From Caprimulgus europaeus (Eukaryota; Chordata; Aves; Caprimulgiformes; Caprimulgidae): a DNA stretch of 64,000 nucleotides. Under the pieces are notes generated by a model. That model did not search any database. It saw nothing but the letters and a program-made list of their open reading frames with translations, and was not told the DNA's origin. Below are positions 46,979 to 57,700 of this stretch, piece by piece (positions within the stretch are counted from its first letter, which is position 1; each line of letters opens with the position of its first letter). The stretch is taken from positions 68,285,723 to 68,349,722 of the forward strand of contig OU015526.1 in NCBI GenBank assembly GCA_907165065.1, given 5' to 3'. Made by a program: the position numbers and the translations under genes.

Positions 46979-47462
46979 TGTCGTGACGGAGGGAAGATCC
47001 GGACGCTCAATATAAGCTTCATTTATTGATTACATATGTGCTCCTTATATACAGTGGTTAATTAAGCTCATGCATATTCTTAAAGACCCATACTGATTGG
47101 TTTATTAATTATCCTGGGAACTTCTTCCTTTGTTACAACAGGTGGCTTTGCTCTGTTCACGTCCCAAGGACGTCAACAGGGTACTCCTACTTTGCGGTTA
47201 CCAGCTAAAGCTACTCCCTTCTTTTTCCCAGCTTAGTTTTGCTAAAGTTGTTTGTCTCAAGTCTCAAGGACAAGTAAGTGTCCTGGAGACTTCTGCTAAT
47301 TTACCCTGACCGTGCAATTGCTTGCTATACTTATGTCAAGGGCCTAAGCTGGCTACTGCGGCCTGAGCCATTTCATCCCCTCGCTGCTTCTGCTAAGCCT
47401 CTGATTGTACAACATCTCTAGTGATCCATGACCCCTGTCAACAGCTAAGAGTCACTGTGACA
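46979..47462 (-). mobile_element. Solo LTR of an avian ERVK/alpharetrovirus-like element, - orientation
   Basis: A 484-bp element with TGT...ACA termini carrying short near-inverted ends (TGTCACAGTGAC and GTCACGACA). On the - strand it shows a CCAAT box (47100-47093), a TATA box TATATAAGG (from 47051), then AATAAA (47027-47022) and about 40 bp to the end. A poly(A) signal between the TATA box and the likely start site, with a very short R-U5, is the arrangement of alpharetrovirus-type LTRs. There is no internal retroviral sequence on either side. I see no clean target-site duplication (left flank ctaag, right flank ctttg). Family placement is inference. Confidence 0.82.
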
Positions 47463-49689
47463 CTTTGTTGTTGTTGTTTTAATTAGGAGTCTTACAAACT
47501 TATGTTAAAGAAGAATGTTACTGTTCTTCCAAACTGAAATGCAAAGGAAGTAAAAAGGAACAGAGATGGCATGTCCAACCTCACCACGTTATTCTGTGTG
47601 TTTTGCTGGCTCTCTTTCATTATATGATTGATCACTTGCCTGTTTCCAAAGGATCCTTACCACAGTCAGAGTAGTGCAGGGAGATTTAGGCTTTTTTTTC
47701 ATCCCGGAGGTTGGCATTAAAGAATAGGTAAGGCAAGGGATTGCATAGACAATAATAAGATTAGACTGTTGGATGCAGAGTTAACATTTAAGGAGGGCAA
47801 GGCAGCATCAGGCCTCTGCTTAGAAGAAAATAAAAGAGGCAACCAGTTCCTAGCAGCTGGAACAAACAATGCTTAATGATGTGAAGACACACTGTGAGTC
47901 CCAACGTGTCTGCTTGTCTGTTCAGGCAGTTAAGAAAGCTGAGCACCAGCCTAGAGGTGCCTCTGCAGCCTGCCAAAACAAGTGGAGAATTCTAAAGTGA
48001 TGAGACCCCCGAAACGCTGCAGCATACTTGGGACTGCAGCACTTGCTTGGGATTGCTCCTGTGGTGGGCACACTGGCTGAACCAAAGTGTTTGGAGCTGA
48101 CTGCCACTTGTTTTCTGCTCCACCAGGGACACTTGGGAGCAGCTCAGCAGATGGCTGAGCTCTCATGCAGCAGCCTGGTTGTGGGTAATGGTGTGAGTTG
48201 AGTTTTTTCTAGTCTGATGTTAAATTTTCTTCCCCACTTCTTAATCTCAACCATGAAATGCTATAACAGTGTATTTACCACCATTTTCATTTAGTGTTGC
48301 TATGCTGTTTTCACAGCTGCATTTGAAGTTAATGGAAATTATGCTTCGAACATGTGAAATGCTGTGTAATGCTAAGAACTCTTGACAACAATCCAGTGCT
48401 TGATATTTACCAGACACTTTAATAGTTTTAGCCTGAGTCTCTTAGTTCTCCTACTGTAGAAATGATGCGCAGTGTCAGTGCTGTACTGCAACATTAATTT
48501 AATTAATGTGTGAGAAAGCTGGGTACCATGGAGGGAGAAGAGCAGAAGCTCTCATAAGCCTCACCCTTGCATGCAGTGGAGGACAGTAAATAGAATCAGC
48601 GAGGCCTGAGGCTGTATGTGGAACAAACAAGGCAGAAGGCAGCACTGTAACCATACAGCAGGGCACGGGCCCTCTGGAAAGAGAGGAGGTGGTTATGCAG
48701 GTAAAAGCAGGAGAAGAGCTTGTACACAGAGCAGGGCACACTGCAGTTGGAGGGGTATTTCTTACATTTGGAGAACTTGTAACCTTAGCATTTTTACTAT
48801 GTGGGGTTTTTTGGCGAAAGGTAGGGGAAGAGGGTGTGCTTTTAGTATGGATGCTGCTATCCCACACCCTGATGAGCTTCTGTAGGTGAGCACCCACCAC
48901 ACTACCACGTTTAAAGGTCCCGTTGGTCTGCACTTTCTTCCTTGTGTGTGTCAGTGACAGCAGGGCCCGTTGCCTTGCTTGCTGTTGTACTTCCTGAACA
49001 CTTGTTATCTCCTGGTGAAAAAGCAACCTACCTCATGTTCCAGCTCCCGGCCCATAGCCTCGTCTCCTCTCTGCTCACCAGATACGTTAATAGTTTAAGC
49101 ACATCACCTGTGATAACTCCAAGGTTATGTATGCGCTAATTATCAATTAATCTCTTCAGAGACTCACAATTAGTAAAAGAAACCAACAAAAAAAAACCAG
49201 ATCCATTGTATAGGGGTTTCTATTACACTCAAGCACAATATTACAGTAAGCCTGCAGATCTAAGGTAAACAATGCCCATGCCTTGTTCTCATGCCTCAGT
49301 TTCCTTTTCGGTGGGTTGAGATCAGAATTGTTTTCAGTATATGGGCTTTAAACCACAAATCCTCTCTCCTAAACAGCAAAACTGACTGTCTGTTAGTTAA
49401 ATTAGCCACCCATGATACAGAAGCAAGTCCTTCCATTCTGCTCAAGCTTTTTGTACGTCTAAAATCCTCTCCAAAGCTCTTGAGATTAATATTTTATAAG
49501 TTCTCATGTCAATTAGGTCAAATAGTAACCTCATTATTCTCCTGTTTAAAGATTTCCAAGCTCTCTTTGTACAGACATATCTAATTATTTGGTTTTACTA
49601 AGCTGCAGCTGTCCTGTTTTCCTGGTGTGATGTTGTCCCTGACTCCAGTGGCACTGCCTGGCAGCATGTGGCTGACTCAGCACAGCCTC
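47463..49689. other. Intergenic, no gene recognised
   Basis: A (GTT)n-like run follows the LTR at about 47465-47480. The 175-codon - strand frame at 48499-49026 has no recognised domain. Nothing else was recognised. Confidence 0.55.
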
Positions 49690-50085
49690 ACCAAGTCCTT
49701 CAGGTGGGAAGGGACCCTGGGAGGTCTCTACTCCAACCTGCTGCTCATGGCAGGGTCAGCTCTGAGGTCAATCAGGCTTTATCTGGTCAGTCTTTAAATA
49801 ACCGTGAAGATGGAGACTGCACAACTTCTCTGGGCAGCTGGCTGCACTGCTCGGCTGTCCTCACAAGCGAGTTTCTCCTTATGTCACGTCTGAACTTCTC
49901 TTGTTTCCAGTGATGCCTGTTGCCTCTTGTGCTCCCACCTCTGTGAAGAGCCTGTTTCCTCAGTGGCATGGCTGTAAGTGCGGGTGGGCTCTGCTGGGTC
50001 CCCTTGAAGCCACCTCCTCTCCAGGCTGAGCCAGCCCTGTTCCCTCAGTCTCACCTCGCAGAGCACGTGCTCCAGCCCCGACTGT
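49690..50085 (-). mobile_element. CR1 LINE 3' portion, old and diverged
   Basis: The + strand carries 'gtgggaagggaccctgggag', 'ggagactgcacaacttctct', 'gggcagctggctgcactgct', 'gcctgttgcctcttgtgctc' and 'cctctccaggctgagccagc', the CR1 3' region in reverse with many changes and a poor terminal repeat. It is the last recognisable mobile element before the SETD7 promoter. Confidence 0.82.
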
Positions 50086-50429
50086 CTGGGTTATTCCTTG
50101 TGGGATGACGGAGATACCTCCAGGCAGCCGGCTGGAAGACCTAGAAACACTCTGCCTTTCGTTTAGGGCGATTCCTGCGTGTTGTCACGCTGTGGTGGGG
50201 AGTGAGGTCCCCACTGAGGTGTGTAGTGGTGGAGCACCATCCTCACGTCCCCTCACAAATTGCACCCGCTCCTTGGGGCTGTCACCCTTCCTGCGAACCT
50301 GAAATCCCTCCATGTCAGGAGCAGCAGGGAAGAGCGGTTGTTGATGTGGGGAGGGAGAAGGGGTGTCACGGTGCTTGTTGGGTGTCCATAAGGAGATCTA
50401 CTTTATGAGGGGAGCTGTAGAACCCCCAC

Positions 50430-51720
50430 TCTGGAGCGGCAGGCCGAGTGTGCTGTGCTGGCCCTGTGCAGGGCAGACTGCCCGGGGGCCGTGGTGCTGG
50501 TGGGGCCGCCCTGCGCGTCCCCGTCAGCGTGGGCCTCGCACGCCTCTGCGTTGGGGATCGGCGCTCGCCGCGGCGCCGCCACCACGGTATGTACCGCTGG
50601 GCGGCTGACAGCCGGCAGGACCCACAGCAAAATGGCAGCTGGCGGGCGGGGGGAGACGAGGTCTCCGCCCCGAAACCCCCTTTGCTGAGGCCGCCGCGCG
50701 CCCCGGCCGCTCGCGCCCCGCCCCTCCCGGTTCGGTGGGCGGAGCTACGGGGCGGCCCCTCCCTCAGGGGCGGAGGGGGAGGTGGGGCGGCGCGCGCGCG
50801 CCCGCCCGGGTTATCGCGGCTGCGCCCCGCCCGCCGCTGCCGCCGCCGCCATGGACAGCGACGAGGAGACGCTGGAGGAGACCGTGGAGGGTACTTACCC
50901 CGGCGGGGTAGCTGCCGGCACCGGCGGGCGCGGGGAGGGGGGGCGGTGGCGGCTTCGCGGTCACCGGGCAGCACGGAGGGTGTCGGGGGGGGGCGCGGGC
51001 CGGCGGCGGCCCGAGAGGAGCGCCCGGGGCCGGCGGCAGCGCATGACATCAGCGGGCTTATGCAACGGCCGGGCCGCCGCCGCCGCGCACGTGGCGGTGT
51101 GTGACGGGTCGGGTGGTCGGTGCCGGGGTGGGGGGCAGCTCCGCTCCTGGCGCCGGTACGGGGCTGCTGCTGCTGCCTCGGCGGCGGCGGCGGTGGCAGC
51201 GCTGCGCGGTCGGGCAGCCCTGGGCGGTTGGTGTACCTCGGGTACCGCCCGCAGCTGGGCGCTCCGGCCGTGAGGCTGCAGCCGCCGACCCCGGCGGTGA
51301 CGTTCGCTCGGCTCCTCCTCATGTGAGGGAAACAATTAAATAAAAATAATAACCGCGATCTGCTGCAGCTGGTGCCGGTGCCGGTCCGCTGCCCCGTCTC
51401 TCCGCTGCAGTCCCGGGAAGCCGTGGTGTCCGTCAGCGGGGCGGCAGGGCTTGGGAAGAGGAGCCCTTCCTCTTCCTCCCGGCGCTTCGCTAGCGCCGTC
51501 TGTCAGGGTGCACCAGCCCTCGGAGGGCAAGGGGCGGCTGCCCTGGGTGGTGGGTACAGTGGCGTCGGTGCGAAGGGAAAGGGGACAGGAAAACACGGCA
51601 GCTGGAGAAATCACGGTGGCCGTGTACGCGGGCAGCAGAGCTGGGGGCGAGCCCCCCGTGTCGGAGCGGAAAGGCCCGTCCGCAAGCAGCGTGCACCCCT
51701 CTTGTGCTACAGCTGTCCGT
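50430..51720 (+). promoter_or_regulatory. SETD7: SETD7 CpG-island promoter, 5' UTR and first-exon region
   Basis: A sharp switch to very GC- and CpG-rich sequence. It contains GC-box (Sp1-type) motifs such as GCCCCGCCCC near 50714 and GGGCGG near 50738, with no convincing TATA box, and surrounds the SETD7 start codon. The transcription start is probably between about 50.70 and 50.83 kb but cannot be fixed here. Long GC-rich open frames on both strands (up to 318 codons) are by-products of the scarcity of stop codons in such DNA. Confidence 0.85.
50851..50890 (+). CDS. SETD7: SETD7 coding exon 1
   Basis: 40 coding nt from ATG to donor G|GTACTT. It encodes [13 protein letters not shown] and the first base of Gly14. 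The context GCCGCCGCCATGG is a near-ideal Kozak sequence. The acidic start matches the SETD7 N-terminus. Too short to be seen as an open frame in its own right. Confidence 0.95.
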
Positions 51721-54700
51721 CGGCGCAGAGCTAACCCCGGGAGAAGAGTTTGAAGGCTGTGGGGATTAAACCCACCAAGCCAGCAGCTGCCTGCGACGAG
51801 ATGTGCGTAGTTGTCGTGGTTGGGTGGTGGGCTGGCTGTGTCGTGGCAGGGGGATTAGGCCTGGCAGGACGTTTCTCTCCGAAGAAGCCGTCGAGCACGG
51901 CTGTTAGTTTAACAGCAGGTGCCAGCGGAGCAGCTGCTGCTGGGACCTGGATTTATTGTCTAGGGATGTGCAAACAGAGCCAAAGAGAAGCTTTGTTGTG
52001 GAAAAAGTGGTTGTGAGGAGAGCGAGATTCTTCAAGCGCAGGGTGCGTGGGTGGGCTGTGCCCTGTCCCCCGAGATGTGTCTTTTCCCCTCCCTTCCCTC
52101 CCCACTCAAACCTGCCGTGTCTTGGGCAAAGAGTTGTAGTTTTGATCCTCAAATCACAGGTAAGTCATTCTGCCCTATCATGGATTTGCTTAGCGTTTCT
52201 GTGGGCTAAGGAAATGAGGTTTTAAAGCCTGTGTTATGTGAAAGTGTGTGTTTTTCTGAGTGATACAGAAGCCGGGTGCTGGTTTGAGGGTGAACAGGAT
52301 GGCTGGGTGTTTTTACACTTACACAAAAGAAGTTAGAAATATGACAGAAATCACCACTTTTTTTTGGGGGGGGTAGCAGTGGTGTTGTTATTCCCAAGAC
52401 ATCCATCTGACATCTTTGTGGCCAGAATCTTTTACTGATGATGCACACAGTAATACTGACAGTAAAGGGCTGTTGTCTTTGGTTGGTCTACATCAGTGTT
52501 TTTGGTAAGTGGCCCCGTTGTGCTGCATTGTGAACTACCCCTCTTAGTGTAATTCCTTTTCATGGTCTGATTTAAGAGGAGAACTTAAGAGACCCTTAAA
52601 GAAGTAACAAAATTGAGGGTTTACAGTAATTTTAAAATAATGTTTAGATATTTTGGATTTGTTTTCACAGATGGAGGAGGGAAGTGAGAAGGGATAGTGG
52701 AACACTCTGCTTTGCTCCCACTGAAATGATGAGGATTTTTTCCATTGACTTCATCTGAAACAGAATTAGAGCCTAAGGCCTCAGCCATATAGGAAAAGTT
52801 GCATCTATGTAATTAAACTTGAAATGGCTTTTTTTTCCCCCTATTGACTTAGAGAGACTGAATGTCTCTTGTTTTGTTGGTGTGGGGATATTATTATATT
52901 TTTTTTTTTTCAATAGAGGAAAATCTCTAGCATATTAGAAGAATTGGATTCTTTGTACTGTGGCCGAGATAAAGACTCTGTATAGAGGCCATTGGATCAA
53001 AGCTGACTGTTTAAATCTCTGGGATAGTCTGTATCCTACTGTGCAAAAGTCCTGACATGTGTGCTGTGTGTAAGCATGGCAGCTTTTGTGTTGGGCTTTG
53101 CATTCCAGCAAAATCTTGACAAAAACTGAATAGTCACAGAGAACAGAGTTGCAAGTGGGGGTGTTTTGGGGGTTGTTTTTTGTTTTGTTTTGTTTTAATA
53201 GTATAATATATTAATACTGTCAGTATTACTTTTTTATAAATCCAAGTGGTTTATAAAAATTTTGCTTCTATAGTGAGAGGAAAACTGGCACTGTATTGTT
53301 TAGGATTTGTTAACTTACTCCATTACTCTTACATTTACCCTTCTCATATTGATAAAACTGAAGCCTTTAATTAAAACCATACATGCTGACATAGTTGTTT
53401 TTGTTCTAAAAGAAGTGTCCATATCAGAAATTTCACTGACCTTTTAGTTAAATTGACATAACTGCTGGAACTTTTCTTGTCTACAAGTGTCCTGACTGAA
53501 TGGGAGGATAAAAAAAAGCTTTATTCTGTTTGAAAAGAGCAGCATGCTGCCCTTTCTGTTTTAAAAGGTTCCTCTTCAAAGGTATTAAAAATCCTTTAGT
53601 GAGGTAGCTTTTCTCCCCCCTACTTTTACTCTCTTTTTACTCTGTTAACTACACTCAGCTTAGACAGTAAGCAGAGTCTGATTGGTTTTATTAACTTTTT
53701 AAACTTTTAACTGTTCACAGTCTAGCATGGACTGGGAACTTAGTTGTGATCTTGGAATTAACGGTGATGTTTTGTCAGGCGGCTGAACTGGAAGCAAGGT
53801 GGGTTGCTACCCCTGAGAGGGGCAGGTAGGCTCCCAGCCACCCAGCTCTGCTGTGGGTGTGAGGTCAGCCCCCCAAAATAACAATGAAGGGAAACATTTT
53901 CTGCCAACTTTGTGACTTGCACTGCTTGCAGAGGGTGCTGGGCAGGTGCCAGAGTTGCTTTGGGGAATAAATTTTGTCTTTTTTTTTTTTAATGAAATTT
54001 TACTTTGAGATAGGCAAAAGTTTGGAAATACATCCTGACAAAGTATCCTGTGCTGTATGGCATTCTTCTGTCAATCATTCTGGTATCAAAAGGCTCAGGC
54101 AGGTCATGTGCCTCATAGCAGAGGACTTCTTCACCAGGTGCTGCCCCACATCCTTCCCATGCCTTGCCCGTGGTGTCCCTGAGGGGCTGTGAAGCACCCC
54201 AAGGAAGCAGCAGCTTATGGGGGTGCGAGAAGAGCATGTGGGCATGCGTGTGCCCTCTGGGTACCCTTGTCCACACAGAAGCCTCTGGGCCTGTTGCTGT
54301 TGGGCCATGAACAGATGGACTTCCGAAGCCACAGGGGTGGCTGGCTTTTCCCACTGCTTCTGCACAGCTTGTTTTCTCTCTGGGCATGGCACTCGAGGTT
54401 TGGTTATACTGGAGTGCCTCTTGTTGCCTGCGTCAGCCTGGGCTGTAGCTGCTCCTCCTCACACTGGAGTTGTTCTGCCTTTCCATACGAGTGCTGAACC
54501 TTTTCAGTTTAGGGCAAACTTGGTCAGGGAAGAGCTTGACCCAGAGCTTGTAGCAGTAGATGTGTGTGCTGTCTCTCATCTCTAATAGGCTTTGTGTGCC
54601 TTGCCAGGAGACTCAGGGGATCAGAGGTCATTTTTTATTTAGAAACGTGGAAGAACATAAATATACGCTAGCTTTTACTTATTTGTCGATTTTCATGCAA

Positions 54701-57700
54701 AATTTATACATGCTAAAATGTCACAACGGGGGCTTGTGACACCCGCGCTGGTGTATCGCTGTGCGGAAAGCAGCCCCGCTGAGCTTCAGCATCTCTCTTC
54801 TGCAGCCCAAGCAGCAGTCTGCTGGTGTGGTGCTAAGGACTCCACGTTCACACAAGTAAACAACAACATTATTTAAAACACACTTATTGAGCTTTTTCTT
54901 CTGGCTGTGGAGAGGCAGATAGAGATGCAATATGAGCCTTGTTGTGCTTCACCTTAGTCGGAGCTGGCCAGTTGTATTCTGTAAAGTACAGAGCCGTGCG
55001 GATGAGGATCCAGGGGTGCCGTCCCTCCGCTTTCCTTCTGTGCAACAGCTGTGATGGGGAGAACTGGTACAGCTAGGAAAGGGAGTGGGATGGGGGGACG
55101 TAGGGACATGTCAGGAAGGCACTGGAGGGCAGCATGTAAAGCATGAAATGGCAAGTTGACTAACCTATTGCAAGGGCATAGTACTAATAGCTATTACATG
55201 CTTTTATTTCTTTAAATTCCTGTGGATGTAGCAACGAGGTGGCACACCCAGATTGTTGTAAGGCATGTATTTATCAAAAGAAAAAAACCCAAACCTTTTC
55301 TTTCTCAGTGCATTCAAGTGCAAATCTATTCTGTTCTCACCAGGAAATACATATTTTAGATAAAGAATTATTATATTTTTGAAGATGAATATTAACACAA
55401 GTTAGAATAGTATAAACTTTGTTTCTCTTTAGAAACATGTCTTTTTGCTTATTCTTCTCTCTCCTGTCTCTCATTCCTTTTCTTTAATCCTGACCTTTTT
55501 TTAAATTTATTTATTTTAAGCAAAGCATGTTACACAAGTACAGACTTCAGTTGTACTGAATCTCTGATCACTGTTCCCAACAGAAATGTTGTGGTGCAGG
55601 TTACTGTTTTGTACCAGGGAGCTACTGCATTTCAAGCACCTACAGAACCAGAACAGGTGTGCAATTTTGTATACTGTTTAATGTGTTCTTTTGCTCTTTG
55701 TCTGGGTTTTATTTCAGGGCATCTAGATGATGATGGGTTGCCACATGGATTCTGTACAGTCACCTATTCATCAACAGACAGATTTGAGGGAAACTTTGTG
55801 CATGGAGAAAAGAATGGCCGCGGCAAGTTCTTCTTTTTTGATGGAAGGTAGGCACTTGACTCTTCCATTTTTCTTCTGTATTCTGCTTCCTGCTTGCAGT
55901 GATACAAAACTAATCTACATTGATTGGATGCTGCTGGGTTTCTGGATAAGCTTTCTCATTAAAAACTGTAGCTGGAAAGTTTTCTCTACTGCTGCTGAAG
56001 TTTACCTTTGTGCACCTGGGGACTTTGTATGTGACATGATGCCAGGAGTTGTTTCCTGGTGGGAGAATGCAGCGGTGTGAACTCTTTTAGCACTGTAAAG
56101 TTATGAACTAATTGGAGCCATAAGAGCCAGGAGGTGGTCAGAGCTATTGGAAATGGTGCTGATACTGACTTGAACTACAAAGCTCAAGTCCATAACTGTG
56201 GGTGGAATTCTTTGTTTGTCTTATAGCCATTATACAGAGACTGCAGCTGGACTGGGAGCTCCCTGTGCCTGACATCAGGCACCGGCGTGGGGCCTTGACA
56301 GAGAGGCTTACTCTCTGCTTAGTCTTGGAAATTGTTTAGTGATTAAAGGACTGAGCTAAACATGGTTTTGTTACCATCTCTACCTCATCCTCTGCAAGTT
56401 GCTTGTGGCCTGATTTCTTTTCAGAAAAACCCCTATAACTTCCCCTCTCTTCAGGGGGAATTGTGACAGTGGAACTGGGCTAGTCTGTGCCTATGCATGT
56501 GTTTTCTTCTCAGGTCTTCATTATGAACACCTTGTACATCTTCCCCCAGCTGCAGCATTTTTCCCTGCAGTTGCTCAGAACTTCCTCCAAAGGAGCAGCA
56601 GATGTATAAAATGACACGATTCTTCATGGTTTTGCAGCTGTCCATGGCACTATGAATAGCAGCCCTTAAACTGACAGTCGTGCCGGGTCTACTCTCCTCC
56701 TGCTCAGCAAACTTCTGAGCAGGAGCAGAGGTATTGTGCTGTCTCAGTGAGTCAGCTCCTTGTCTGCACTTGCCTTTGCAATTGCTTCGTGCTGGGGATT
56801 GTGGGGCTTGTTTAATGAGAAAGATAATATATTTATTCAGTTATGCAGAAACTGATCAGGCCTCCAAGCTTGGATGAAGAAAAATCCCCACTGTTGTTGG
56901 TAATGGGCTGATTAAATCTTGTATGAGTAACTGAAAATCAGTACTGCCCAGCAGCTGACCTCTCTAAAATAGCCTTTTTTTACAGTTGGCAGACAGCGTC
57001 TATATGGACACACGTACGTAATTCTTCTGTGCTTGTTGATCTCAGCAGAGCAGTTGCTGATTGTACAGAGAAACCAGCCCACTATTTTGTTTGTAGGGCT
57101 GCTCCTCCAAGTCGTACAGGGTACAGGCAGTGCTCTGTGGGAAAACTCAGGCTGCTGCTGAGTCTTTTCTATACCGCTTCAGTGGTGCCAACTCTTTCTT
57201 TTTTTTTTTCCTTCTGTAATTTTTGTAACCCTTAAAAAAAATTGGAACAGTTAGCTACTGTGTGACTTCAGGAACTAGCAGAATAAAAATATACAAAAAT
57301 AGTCTGTAATGTGGTTTTGGAAAATGGGATATTTTTATAAACTGCCCTAAGCTTACTTTAGTTTAGCTAAAGCAGCCTTAACTGAGCAGTGACTAGTTAC
57401 TAAAGATGTAGCAATTCACGTACCTAGCTCTGCCCAGCTAGCAGGAGTGAGTTGCTCTCTGAAGTAGATAGTTCAGGTGTCACAGTGTGTTGCAGGAAGA
57501 ATGACCTGGCGTAAAATGGGACCTGCTGTTTGCATGACCCGTGCCCTGGGCAGGGATGAGTGCTTATGAGGAAGAGAAATGAATGCCCAAGATTTCCCAA
57601 AACACCTCTCCCCTTCCAGCGTTGTGTGCGTCAGTGCAGTGAGTTAGCTGGTTCCAGCATTCCTGGATCCGTTTCCCTTGCAGGCTGCTGGTAAAGGCTG

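Noticed and set aside
48499..49026. 175-codon - strand frame
   Set aside because: Thr/Ser/Pro-rich with no recognised features; likely chance.
50448..51104. 218-codon + strand GC-rich frame spanning the SETD7 promoter
   Set aside because: Wrong phase for the SETD7 ATG at 50851 and typical of CpG-island stop-codon depletion.
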